A stretch of DNA of 64,000 bases, from positions 281,791,067 through 281,855,066 of the forward strand of contig NC_133660.1 of assembly GCF_037893015.1 (NCBI RefSeq). Direction: 5' to 3'. The stretch is from Macrotis lagotis. Taxonomy: Eukaryota > Chordata > Mammalia > Peramelemorphia > Peramelidae. A program made the position numbers and the translations under genes. Under the pieces are notes generated by a model. That model saw only the letters and a list, made by a program, of their open reading frames with translations. It had not been told where the DNA came from and ran no database searches. The stretch's first letter is position 1. Every line of letters begins with the position of its first letter. Below are positions 22,681 through 32,370 of this stretch, one piece after another.

Positions 22681-23102
22681 ATCCTATGGAAAATGCCACT
22701 AGCCGAGTTCTGAAGGAAGGCAGGAAGGTGATGTCTTACGGGGAGGAGGAAAGCCTGTTTGATAATAGTTTATCAGCAGATCCAAGATGATCCATTGGGA
22801 TGGGGCAGCTAGATGGCTCAATGGATAGACCACCAGCCCTGGAGTCAGGAGGACCTGAGTTCAAATCCAACCTCAGACATTTAATAATGACCTAGCTGTG
22901 TGGCCTTGGGCAAGCAACTTAACCCCATTGCCTTGCAAAAAAAAAAAAAGCTAAAACAAGATGATCCATTGGGAGCCACTTACTCATGGGTTAGGCTATG
23001 CTTGGAAATGGACCTGGGTTGGAGGAAATGCTTTGTACTAATTTTGAATTTGAGCCAATTCTCTCCAGGCAAGTGTTATAGAAGGACTGCCCTGGGTCTT
23101 GT
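22678..23102 (+). repeat. Left copy of a 0.43-kb direct duplication
   Basis: The segment from 'ggatcctatggaaaatgcc' to 'gactgccctgggtcttgt' recurs at 24340-24768 with only scattered differences. It includes a complete SINE with both its target-site duplications, so the duplication happened after the SINE inserted. Confidence 0.93.
22783..22974 (+). mobile_element. Type A SINE with 18-bp target-site duplication (left duplicate)
   Basis: The body 22801-22956 ('ggggcagctagatggctcaatgg') is flanked by the 18-mer CAAGATGATCCATTGGGA at 22783-22800 and 22957-22974. Confidence 0.93.
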
Positions 23103-23200
23103 GGATAGAGTTCAAATCCGGTCTCAGACACTTCATAATGACCTAGCTGTGTGACCTTGGGCAAGTCACTCAACCCCACAGCCTTAAAAAAACAAAAAAA
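23103..23200 (+). mobile_element. Internally shortened type A SINE
   Basis: 'gatagagttcaaatccggtctcagacac', 'cctagctgtgtgaccttgggcaagtcac', then an A-rich end. The head between 'gatagag' and 'ttcaaat' is missing. It begins exactly where the left duplicate ends. Confidence 0.8.
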
Positions 23201-24339
23201 AAGAAGTCACTATGTAATGGGCTTATGTCAAAGGAATCAATGAACAATAGGTAAAATGATCAGGTTTATTTTCTAATAGGGTGAATATTAACAAGTATAA
23301 TCCACAAAAACAAAAGCTCTTTGAACTCAGTCATTTTTAAGGGTGTAAATAAGTCCTGAGACAGAAAAGTTTCAAAATGGCTTTTTTTAGGTCTGAGCAG
23401 ACTGCCTTTCCTTCCTTAGTTTGTAATATTATTCCCTGGAAGAGATGAGTGGTGAACTGCCCATCCAGATTGCCCTGGATATTATTTTCTCTAAATTGGG
23501 TTGCGAGGGTGGTTTAGGGGGTAGGTGAAGTGTGTGTTTGGGAAACTGGAGACAGATGGGAGAAGTGGTAGAGCACCCCATTAATGCTATGCTTTGTTTC
23601 TGCCTCTACTCCAATAGCTTAAGCCAACCCCAATGTATATTCCAATCACATGTCATCCATGTTTGGCTGCCCAAGTCTTGCTAAAGGTTTTTTGAAGACC
23701 TCATCAGACTCCGGCACTTGGGTCCTCTTTTTCTAAGTAATTTTTTTATTCCCTCCAAACCATTTCTGTATATTAGTAGTCAGACATAAATTCTGGACAC
23801 ACTGCATAGGGGTTATTTTTGCTGAAGTATATGTAAGTGAGCTGATCCTTTACTTAAATGCTAAACTTAGTACTAACAAAATTAGGAAGGCTGATAGATA
23901 AATTCTAAATTCTAAGGTCACAGAGTCCTTTATTTGAAACTTCACAATCTGTTCCCAGGATGGGGGAAAGAGAATCACTGGCTCTCCAGTTTAAATTGTA
24001 GTATTTCAGATTTGGGAGATTCTTTGGGGATACCCAGGGCAATTCCCTCGCTTCATATAGGGGGAACCTGAGCTCAGAAGAGAACAATTTGGGATTGCAG
24101 ATTTAGAATTGGAAGAGATCTCAGAGATCACCTAGCAATTAATGAATAGGTAAGTATTCATTACCACGCCTTTAATGTATGTGTCATGCCCAAAGATGAA
24201 CTCCCTTCACGGAGTTTTCATTCTATCGGAAAAACCATATGAACCTATACTAATGTGCACTTGGTCTCTCTATAAAAGTCTAATGACAGTATATCTACTG
24301 GAAAATGCAAAGTGATTTTGGAGGGAAGCATGGCATCTC
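23201..24339. other. Unassigned stretch between the two duplicates
   Basis: No exon or clear repeat family is recognised. Around 24090-24150 a MIR-like scrap ('ttagaattggaagagatctcagagatcacc') is visible. Confidence 0.4.
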
Positions 24340-24768
24340 GGGAATCCTATGGGAAATGCCACTAGCAGAGTTCTGAAGGAAGGCAGGAAGGTGATGTCTT
24401 ATCAGGGAGGAGGGAAGCCTCAGTTTGATAATAGTTTATCAGCAGGTCCAAGATGATCCATTGGGATGGGGCAGCTAGATGGCTCAGTGGATAGAGCACC
24501 AGCCCTGGAGTCAGGAGGACCTGAGTTCAAATCCAACCTCAAACACTTAATAATGACCTAGCTGTGTGGCCTTGGGCAAGCCACTTAACCCCATTGACTT
24601 GCAAAAAAAAAAAAAGCTAAAACAAGATGATCCATTGGGATCCACTCACCCATGGGTTAGGCTATGCTTGGAAATGGACCTGGGTTGGAGGAAATGCTTT
24701 GTACCAACTTTGAATTTGAGCCAATTCTCTCCAGGCAAGTGCTATAGAAGGACTGCCCTGGGTCTTGT
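24340..24768 (+). repeat. Right copy of the 0.43-kb direct duplication
   Basis: Matches 22678-23102 through both borders; the flanking bases on each side differ. Small indels (for example 'ttatcaggg' against 'ttacgggg') suggest the duplication is recent but not brand new. Confidence 0.93.
24449..24640 (+). mobile_element. Type A SINE with 18-bp target-site duplication (right duplicate)
   Basis: The same 18-mer flanks it at 24449-24466 and 24623-24640. The body is 24467-24622. It is the paralogue of the SINE at 22801-22956. Confidence 0.93.
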
Positions 24769-24944
24769 TGAGGGAAATATTTCTACTTCTGTCATAGCTT
24801 TATCTTCTCAAGAAGTTTTTTTTGTTGAAAAAAATGAAAAAATGAAACTAATTGATTAAATAATTACTGCTAATAATAATGCAAATCACTGGTATAACTG
24901 GAGATTAATAGAGCTGGAGGGGTTGCTATATTAGGTTCATATGT

Positions 24945-25135
24945 GAGGAGGGAAATTTTTTTATTTTTATTTTTTTAGATTTTTCCAAGGCAATGGGGTT
25001 AAGTGGCTTGCCCAAGGCCACACAGCCAGGTGATTATTAGGTGTCTGAGACTGGATTGGAACCCAGGTCCTCCTGACTCCAGGGCCGGTGCTCTGTTCAC
25101 TGCGCCACCTACCGCCCCTCGAGGAGGCAAATTTT
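24945..25135 (-). mobile_element. Type A SINE, antisense, with 15-bp target-site duplication
   Basis: The body 24960-25120 is flanked by GAGGAGGGAAATTTT (24945-24959) and GAGGAGGCAAATTTT (25121-25135), one mismatch. Confidence 0.9.
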
Positions 25136-25677
25136 AAAATAGTAATTTAGGGCAGTAATGAAATGTATGACTGACTCATGGCTATTCCAAGAGAGATTAC
25201 TTTCTCAGGATTCTGTGAGAGGCAGCTGCGAGCTAGAAGAGCATGCTGGTAGGGGAAGGAACAAAGTCTCAACCAGAGCCAGCTTGGGGAGGGCCTGCCC
25301 TCAAAGGGGAGGGGTTAGGTTCTCTTTCTCACACTTAAATTTTGGCTCATATTGAGATTTTCCCCAAGTGAGGACTAAAAAGGTACACAATGTATAACGT
25401 AAATCAGATATGGGCCAGGTAGTTCTTTCCAACAAACAAAAGAAATGCTAAAAAAAAAAAAAGGCTCAGAGTGTATATTGATAGGAAGACTTAAAACAGG
25501 ATTTGGAAACCATAATTATGTCTGTGAGTTTGTGTGTGTGTGTGTGTGTGTCTAAGTAATTATAAAGCCTAATTCTTACTCATCAGAACATGTAGCTTGC
25601 AGGACTGCTGATTAAGCATTTGACATTTCACCTCAGTTCTGAACTGTCCAAACAATTCTTAGACCCTATCTTTTGTT
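25136..25677. other. Unassigned stretch with a GT microsatellite
   Basis: A (TG)n run of about 22 bases lies at 25530-25551. No exon or repeat is otherwise recognised. Confidence 0.5.
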
Positions 25678-25875
25678 AAAATGGGCTGGGCTTGGGGTGG
25701 CTAGGTGGCGCAGTGGATAGAGCACCGGCCCTGGAGTCAGGAGGACCTGGGTTCCAATCCAGCCTCAGATACTTAATAATTACCTAACTGTGTGGCCTTG
25801 GGCAAGTTGCTTAACCCCATTGTCTTGCAAAAACCTAAAATAATCATAAAATAAAATAAAAATGGGTCAGGCTTG
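25678..25875 (+). mobile_element. Type A SINE with imperfect target-site duplication
   Basis: The body 25695-25858 starts 'gggtggctaggtggcgcag'. The flanks AAAATGGGCTGGGCTTG (25678-25694) and AAAATGGGTCAGGCTTG (25859-25875) agree at 14 of 17 positions. Confidence 0.88.
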
Positions 25876-26281
25876 CATCTATCTTCTTGCTGGTGGATGT
25901 CTTCTCCAAGACCATGGGACTAGTTACTGGCATTCCTTCCCAGGTCACCAGTTAGTTCCAACCCAAAGGACGAACCTAGAAAAATCCATGATGAGGGAGG
26001 ACCTTGTCCACTTAAGATCAGGAAGAAACAACTGCCAGAGAAGCACAGGGTCACCTTGGCTGAAGTCGGGTGCCTCTGGTGGCATAAGTCTTTCCTTTTC
26101 CTCCACCCCCCACCCAATGGTATGGAGTTTGAGATGGTCCTGACCCAATCCATCCTGGAAGGAAAGAGGGGCCTGGGAGTGTATTTATTAGTCCTCAGCT
26201 CTCCCTGTTGGGCAGCCAATCAGGAGACTCTCTTATCATTTTGAAGTGCTAAGCCCTTTTTGGAACTCTGCCACCATAGGT

Positions 26282-26392
26282 TTAGAAGTAGCTGGGAAGT
26301 TCATCATTCCCAAAGGGTTCGACAAATTCTGGTCTGATGATGATGATGGGACCAAGACAGGAAGCCAAACTGAAAGCCAAGAGGCTCAGTAG
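26282..26392 (+). other. Short coding-like open segment, unrecognised
   Basis: A frame open from upstream reads V-A-G-K-F-I-I-P-K-G-F-D-K-F-W-S followed by an Asp4 run, and stops at 26390-26392. It has no start codon of its own, but an AG lies just before at 26278-26279. The residue mix is unlike the low-complexity frames nearby. I do not recognise the family, and a chance frame or the remnant of a processed gene copy is equally likely. Confidence 0.15.
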
Positions 26393-26604
26393 CATACCGA
26401 GGAAGCCCACTCACAGGATTGCAGCTTTAGTGGGTATGGCTTCAGTTTTTATAATCTTTCAGGATCACTTGGAGGACACAGCCAACTAGCAGCATCCTCT
26501 AACAATTCAGGATGCATAGAAAAAGCATTTCACAGGAGAGCCCTGGGTAGAGACGGAACAGAGAGCACCAAAGGAAGAAAGGGGTAAGAGAAAACACAGT
26601 CGGC

Positions 26605-26760
26605 AGCCAGGAGGCTCAGAGGATGGAAGATCCATCCAGGCCAAATCCAGGCTTAGCCAGTTTCTAGCTGTGTGACCTTGAGCAAGCCACTTGCCTCTGC
26701 CTCCATTTCCTCATCTGGAAAAGAAAATAGCAAACCACTCGGTATCTTGGCCAAAAGAAG
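26605..26760 (+). mobile_element. Type B-like SINE, worn
   Basis: 'gtttctagctgtgtgaccttgagcaagccacttgcctc', 'catttcctcatctggaaaagaaaatagcaaaccactcggtatcttggcc' gives the type B order on the plus strand. Confidence 0.75.
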
Positions 26761-27373
26761 AGGTGCCTTCACTCTGCTACTAAGTTTCTGGACTTGGGGA
26801 AGGTGCGAGGATTAAAGGAGGGTGGATGACGCCCTGGAGGGGGGTTTCCTTGGGACCTGGAGGAAGTGAAGGAATCCACAAGATGGGCCTGGGGGGCCGC
26901 CTGAGGAAGCCCCTGGAGTCAGGAGGCTGGCTGGGGGGGGAGGGGCTTTCTGCTCGATTCTGGAGTCCCTCAAGTTTAGGGTCCCCAGTGGAGTGGGCAG
27001 CTGCCCTCCCCGAGGTTCGGGGGGGGGGGCAGGGGGTCTTTGTAGCCCAGTTTGGATGGGGAGGAAGAAGGTGAGCGCAGGTGTGGGCGCGGCGCGGGCA
27101 GGTGTCCGTGGCTGCGTGGCTGGAGACTCCCCGGGGAGGGGCCTCCCCTCTGCTCCGGCCCGGGTCCTCGCGTGTCCACGAGCCCCCCCATCCCTCGTGC
27201 CCGGGTTCCGTGCCCCCGGGGCTCCGTGCCCCGGCTCGCCTCCTCCGCCAGCCGCGCCCCCGGGGGGAGCGGGGCAGGGGCCGGCTGCCGCAGGGCGCCC
27301 ACGTCCCGCGCCCCCCGGCCCCCGCGGAGCGCCCGGAGGCACAAAGCACGGAGGCAGAGTTCTAGAAACTTCT

Positions 27374-27379
27374 TTTATT
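27374..27379 (-). terminator. KDM2A: Distal poly(A) signal AATAAA
   Basis: TTTATT on the plus strand. On the transcript strand it is followed about 30-40 bases later by a T/G-rich 'gtgctttgtg' that would serve as a downstream element. Either this or the signal at 27464-27469 ends KDM2A mRNA. Confidence 0.55.
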
Positions 27380-27444
27380 CAACCCCCGAACAAACAAGCG
27401 CCCCCGGCCCCCCGCCCCTTAGCTAAATAAAAATGTCCCGTTAG

Positions 27445-29182
27445 AGTTCTTTCCATCTTAAAGTTTATTACACAAATAGCGCCCCCGCCCCGGGGCGCCC
27501 GGCCGGGCCGGCGGCGTCCCTTCAGCTTTCTTGTCGGAGCAGTGATGCGGGACCGGGGGGCGGCCGGGCCGGGGGCGGCCGCCGCGCGCGGGGCTCTCTC
27601 CGCAGGGGCACCCGGGGGCGGCCGCCCCCGGGCACGGGCCGCCCAGGAGTCCTCGCCAGATGCCCCCACTGAGGCACTCTCGGCGCGGGGGGCAGGGCCG
27701 GGCCCCGCCGTGCCAGCCATGCCCTCCCCAGGCTCGGGGGGGCGGGGCCCTCTGCCCACGGCTGCTTTGGAGAAGAGCAAGGGTGCAGGTGGCGCCTGGC
27801 CCGGGCACGGGCGGGGAGGAGACAGGAGAAGGTTGTGCTATTACATCCTTACAGATTGGGGAGCAGAGTGCAAATTTGCGTATACCATCGCTAAGCTCTT
27901 GCCGCGGGGGCCGCCGGGAGCACCCCCTCACTACCAGAGTGACCCAAAAAGAAATCACCTCTTCTTTCTTTTTAAAGTGCAAAAAGCTCTCTGCTGCCCT
28001 AGAGAGGATCTTTGGACCGGCCTGCTCAATGCAAAAGAACGGGGGGCAGCAGCCTACACCAACAGGCACATGCAGACCGCTCCCTCCCCCCCTGCCCCTG
28101 CTCTGGGGTCCGGCGGGGGGCAGCTACCTAGCGGCTGTGCAGGGGGAGAGCCAAAGCGGAGTATTTCTCTAAGCTGAAGAACAAGGATCGAGTCACCAGA
28201 CTATACACAAAGGACGAGGCCCCGCGGGCCTTCGGAAGAGCGGGGACCCGGCCTGGTCCTCACCTGCCCCTGCCCCTGCCCCCCACCCCCCACCCCCCAC
28301 CCCCAGCTCCCTCCAAGCACACACACCCAAGGAAAGCCCTCTTCAGAGAAAGAGAAGAAAAAGAAATCTTGGAGGGAGAGGGGGCTTCGGTGGGGGGGGG
28401 GGGTCTGGGTGGTTGGGCCAGCCGGGCATCCTCCCCGCCACCCGGCCCCGCGCCCGACATGGCCGCTTCGGGCTCTCCCAGAGAGAGCCGTGGCAGGTCC
28501 ACAGGGCGGCAGCCAATTAAGTGCACAGCAACGGGACGTGGACTGGGGCAAAGTACAGGGAGGCCGTGTTTGTGGAGCGGGGCCTGGGCAGCGGCAAGCG
28601 CGGGCGGGGTGGGGGAGGGCAGACACGGAGGAGGCTTCTGGAAATTCAACAGCACCAGTGTGGTTTCGGCCCGCCTTCTCGGCGGGTACCCCCTACGGAG
28701 GCCGGGAGGAGATGCCCCCGAACCCCCCAAGGATGCGTCTGGCCACTGGGGCAGGGCCCCTCTCTCAGCAGCCGGCGAGCGGCTCCCCTTCCGGGGGAAG
28801 ATGCTGGGCCCTGGCCCTGCTGGGAGGTGGGGGGGGGGGGGGGAGGGCGGCCTGGCCTACGTAGGGCAGGGGGTGGTGCTGAGTTGGCACGGCACCCCCG
28901 ACTATCAGCTTGGTCTCCAAGTGAGCACCTCAACAGCACCTCCTGTGACTTTTTCCTATCCCTTTTTCATCAGAGGGAGGGAAAGAACGAGGGAGGAAGG
29001 GAAGGAAGGAGAGAAGGGAGCACGTGGGGCATCCTTGTGCCCGGTCAGAGGAGGACCGTGAGGCAGGAACACCCTCTCTGCCCCTCCTCCCATGCTGTGC
29101 TGGAAGGGGGGCAGGGATGAGAGAGCAGAGGGAGTGGGAGGGGGGGTTTCTGTTTCCTGTTCAGTCTGGGGCTGACTGGGCT
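27445..29182 (-). other. KDM2A: KDM2A 3' UTR
   Basis: Runs from the stop codon at 29183-29185 to the poly(A) signals. It is unusually G/C-rich, with long C or G homopolymers (near 28285-28310, 28390-28402 and 28828-28843 on the plus strand) and dense CpG in its distal half. I see no interspersed repeat in it. The exact cleavage point is inferred from the signals only. Confidence 0.8.
27464..27469 (-). terminator. KDM2A: Proximal poly(A) signal AATAAA
   Basis: On the transcript strand the text is 'tttgtgtaataaacttt', a canonical hexamer with a TGTA directly upstream. It ends a 3' UTR of about 1.72 kb measured from the stop. Confidence 0.65.
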
Positions 29183-29364
29183 TTAGCTGATTTTCTGGAT
29201 CAACTTCTCGTCAGACAGGCAGTAGAGGCTGTTGATGGACAGGTCTGAGATAAAATGCTCACAGGCCTTCCGGGTGATCTGCTTGCAGCCTCGAAGGTCG
29301 ATCAAGGTGACGTTGGAGATGCGCCGTAGATACAACAGGGACTGGTCTGTCAACTTATTGCAAC
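29183..29364 (-). CDS. KDM2A: KDM2A last coding exon, residues 1103-1161 and stop
   Basis: Encodes the final leucine-rich repeats, from C-N-K-L-T-D-Q through L-I-D-L-R-G-C-K-Q to D-E-K-L-I-Q-K-I-S and TAA at 29183-29185. The first two bases complete Gly1102 with the previous exon (phase 1 junction). The acceptor is 'ctcag' on the transcript strand. The C terminus is the same as in human KDM2A. These repeats form the substrate-recruiting face next to the F-box. Confidence 0.96.
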
Positions 29365-29579
29365 CTGAGGACAGAGAGAGGCAATGAGGGTAGTCCTACC
29401 CGCCAGAGCCAGCGCCACCTCCATCACATAGACACCGTGGACCACACACAGAATCCAATCCAGCCCGTCCCTTGCTCCCTCCCCAAAAGCACTGAATGTC
29501 TTCACTGTTCAGGAGGGATCACTGACCAGCCCTGGCACGGTCCACCCACCCTGAGGCGGACAAGAGCCGGTGGCCATAC

Positions 29580-29795
29580 CTGCCATATTGATTTCCGTGA
29601 GGGAATTGCGTGTGGAAGAGCCGACGGCCGTTAGCAGATTGGACGACTGATCTGTAAGGTGGCTGCAGTGACTGAGGTCAAGTCGCGACAGAAGCGGCAT
29701 GTGGCGGATGATGAGGCGGAGAGTGGCGTCCGTGATGTCCAGGCCGGCCAGTCGAAAATCGGTCATGTTTCGGAGCTTGCTGCGATTGTCCTGAC
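29580..29795 (-). CDS. KDM2A: KDM2A exon, residues 1031-1101 (LRR)
   Basis: 71 full codons with split Gly at both ends. It holds leucine-rich repeats ([29 protein letters not shown]). Donor GTATGG and acceptor 'ccccag' fit on the transcript strand. Small differences from human are seen near the end (S-T-R-N-S-L-T-E-I). Confidence 0.96.
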
Positions 29796-30519
29796 CTGGG
29801 GAAACAAGAAGGAATTGGAAATCCAGACCATGCCCCCCCCCCCCCCCCCCGCCCCATCAGGTTCTCTTTCCATGGTGGTCGATTCTAGTGCATGCTGGTT
29901 CACAACCCCCAGTCCCCTGACCCAGGTATGTGCTCCAAATCCTTCCCACACTCCACCTCGAGTGCCCTTCGTCTTTCACCAGTTTGCCAACCTCTAGCAA
30001 CAAGGTTTCCTGGAGGGACCCAGTTATCTTCTGTCCCAACAAGACCCTCAAAACCAGGCTCACTTGCCCCATCTGACCCATCTCTGAATTGGGGTTACCA
30101 GTGGATGACCCTTTGGATGAAGAAGATCTGAACCTGGGATCCAAGAATTTGCTTTTGAAAATAACATGATGGTGGGTTTCCTTGGTAGCTTGATATATAT
30201 TTTTAGGGTTTTTGCAAGGCAGTGAGGTTAAGTGACTTACCCAAGGCCACACAGCTAGGTAATTATTAAGTGTCTGAGGCCAGATTTGAACTCAGGTACT
30301 CCTGACTCTAGGGCTGGTACTCTATCCACTGTGCCACCTAGCCACTCTGACATATTGTTTTGATAGATTTAAAAATATGGTTCTGAGAAAGGTCAACAGG
30401 CTTCAGGTGGCCCTGCTTAAATAATCAAGCCCAGTAAATCTAGACCTCGCCATCTTGCCCAGTAGTCACTGCCCCTGACTCAGAATGACAGAGCTGGCTG
30501 CTCAAAGATAGATGCCTAC
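29796..30519 (-). other. KDM2A: KDM2A intron with one SINE
   Basis: Contains a type A SINE on the minus strand at about 30198-30346 and a C18-like run near 29830-29849. Nothing else is recognised. Confidence 0.8.
30198..30346 (-). mobile_element. Type A SINE in KDM2A intron, gene-sense orientation
   Basis: 'gggtttttgcaaggcagtgaggttaagtgac' at its tail end and 'ccactgtgccacctagccac' at its head end. Confidence 0.85.
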
Positions 30520-30678
30520 CAGGCTTATCAGTTGGTGGGGTCAGCAAATCTCGAATCTGAGGGTCCTTGATTCCAACAGCCCACCGAAGGTCCAGGGTCC
30601 TGAGAAGGGGGCAGCTGGAAGTGCTGAGCGCAGAGACTGCAGACCAGGAGCAGCCTGCTAGGAGGAGATCTTTTAGGC
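30520..30678 (-). CDS. KDM2A: KDM2A exon, residues 978-1029 (LRR)
   Basis: Starts [12 protein letters not shown] and ends T-P-P-T-D-K-P, 52 full codons with split Gly977 and Gly1030. Leucine-rich repeat units are clear (L-L-R-T-L-D-L-R-W). Donor is GTAGGC and acceptor 'ttgcag'. It lies only 92 bases from the preceding exon, so that intron is very short. Confidence 0.96.
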
Positions 30679-30770
30679 CTGCAAGAGAAAAGCACTCCAA
30701 TTGAGACTCATGGTTCCCCTGCAGGGGCTACAACCCAGACACGATCTCTCCTTGATTCAGGACAACTCAC

Positions 30771-30934
30771 CGGGAAGCCTGTTGACAAGCCAGGTCAGTT
30801 GCTTTTTGGAGATGTTGGTCCAGCTGAGGTCCAGGCTGACCGGCTGCCTCTTGATGATGCCACTCAGGGCCTGGGGGACAATGGCCTTGCACCTGCTCAA
30901 ATCAATCTTTGTCCAGAGTCTCTTGTCACAGCAC
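30771..30934 (-). CDS. KDM2A: KDM2A exon, residues 923-976 (end of F-box, first LRR)
   Basis: Begins [15 protein letters not shown] after Trp922 split over the junction, finishing the F-box. It then leads into [13 protein letters not shown]. The F-box would contact SKP1 in an SCF complex. Donor is GTGAGT and acceptor 'ttccag'. Confidence 0.96.
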
Positions 30935-32370
30935 CTGGAAAAGGTGAGGAAAATCAAGCCACCACGGATTAGCTTCCTCCAGAGAAGAGGCCCCCCCAAC
31001 CTGGCTTTCCCAACCACTGCGACTGCCATGAGATGCCTCACTCTGCCACAGACTCCTGACCTGGGCTGCCTTGCGGGAGGCACAGAGTCTGAAGGTCTCT
31101 TCATCTGGGTAAAACACCCAAGGGTTCTGTTTCCCAGGAGGACCATTCATTTTGTTCCTCTGTCTCCTCTAAGGAGGGGGAGAAACCTACACTGGCCAGG
31201 GATGTGCATGGGGATATCAAGTCACCCAGGGCTCAGGAGCCAGGTTTTCTTCAGCATTTCTGTAAAGTAAAGCTCTCCTCTCTGGAGGTGGGGGGCAGGA
31301 GGCATTTAAAACTTTTCCCTGAGTCCTTCTGAGCTGTCACTTCCATCTTTTGAGGTGCTCCTTGCTCCTGACTTGCTTGGGCAGAATCCAAAGGGCAGGC
31401 CGTGGCCAGCGCTGTAGCTGTGCAAGGCCACCTCTGTGGCTATGCAAGGTCACCTCTGTTCACTCCCTCTGGGGAGAGTGGCTCCTGCAGGATGGAGGAT
31501 GCCCCACTAGGCAGTGGGGCAGATTTGACATCCAGGCTGCCAGGGCCCCATGATGAGCGGGGTACAGGAAGGGGGAAGCTGGGGTGTAGGCAGGGCATGT
31601 CTAGGGATGAAAAAGAGAGGTCCCTGGGGTACACATAACCGAACAGCTTTCTCTTGCTCCTAATGGAGCTCAGCAAAAAGACAAGTGACTGGGGGTTTGG
31701 AGAAATGTCGTCGCTACTAGTTTGCAAAGGGAACAAACTTTACCTTGTGGGACTGAGAAGGTTTCTTTGATTTCCCATCACTTTACCATTAGACTCCTCT
31801 AATTATTAAGCTAAGGTCATTAAAGAAAAGACTTGTCATCCGGACAACCTTGGTTCATAGGAACCCCAGGGCTACTGGCAAACCCAAGAGGACTTGCCTG
31901 GTCCGGACAGACAGGAATGGAGGCCTAGTGGCTCACTGCACGGCTCAATTCCCGATGGGAAGTACAGCACGTGCGATGGAAGGCTTGGAAAAGATGAGAA
32001 GGCACAAGATTGGTAAAACTTAAGCATCTCTGAGAAGAGGGCCAGAGATATGCCTTGTGAACAACCTGTCCCTGGACTGATCCCCCACCAAGAGGGCTGG
32101 CAGAGAAATCCAAGGAGAGAAAGGCAGAAGGCAGGCCAACAACCCAAAGGCCCCCTAAACTCCACTAGTGCCAAGGCAGTTGCCAGCAGGAAGCAGCCTG
32201 GCTAAAAACCCAAGAGAGAGTAGTTTTCTGAAGGGCTCATCCTTCCCAACAAGACCAGAAGGCCTGAACCAGGAACCACAGAGATGAGGAGTGGCGAAGG
32301 GAGAGAAGGCTCTCCTCCCACCATCCCGAGAGCAGCCCCAGCTCTCTGGGTTCCCTTCTTCCATGCTCAC
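30935..32370 (-). other. KDM2A: KDM2A intron, no recognised elements
   Basis: 1.4 kb. Open frames up to 189 codons on the plus strand have no recognised content. No interspersed repeat is seen. Confidence 0.6.

Larger units (their letters stand above)
26990..28900. promoter_or_regulatory. CpG-island-like block over the KDM2A 3' end
   Basis: Very G/C-rich and CpG-dense. By eye there are about 19 CpG in the 120 bases 27541-27660, including two GCGGCCGC sites and a CGCGCGCG run. It covers most of the KDM2A 3' UTR and a few hundred bases past its end. A gene-end CpG island could be an orphan island or an antisense (plus-strand) start, but I see no splice-supported exon on the plus strand. The long frames here (up to 230 codons on both strands) are products of base composition. 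Confidence 0.6.

Noticed and set aside
22783-25875. Regularly spaced, near-identical 150-bp blocks that resemble an array
   Set aside because: They are SINE copies with individual target duplications, not a CRISPR or satellite array; a CRISPR is not expected in a mammal.
26780-29120. Many overlapping frames of 120-230 codons on both strands
   Set aside because: CpG-island composition has few stop codons; the products are Pro/Gly/Arg/Ala-rich without any domain, and most lie in the KDM2A 3' UTR.
30701-31270. A 189-codon plus-strand frame overlapping a KDM2A exon
   Set aside because: Antisense shadow of the exon at 30771-30934 and its intron.
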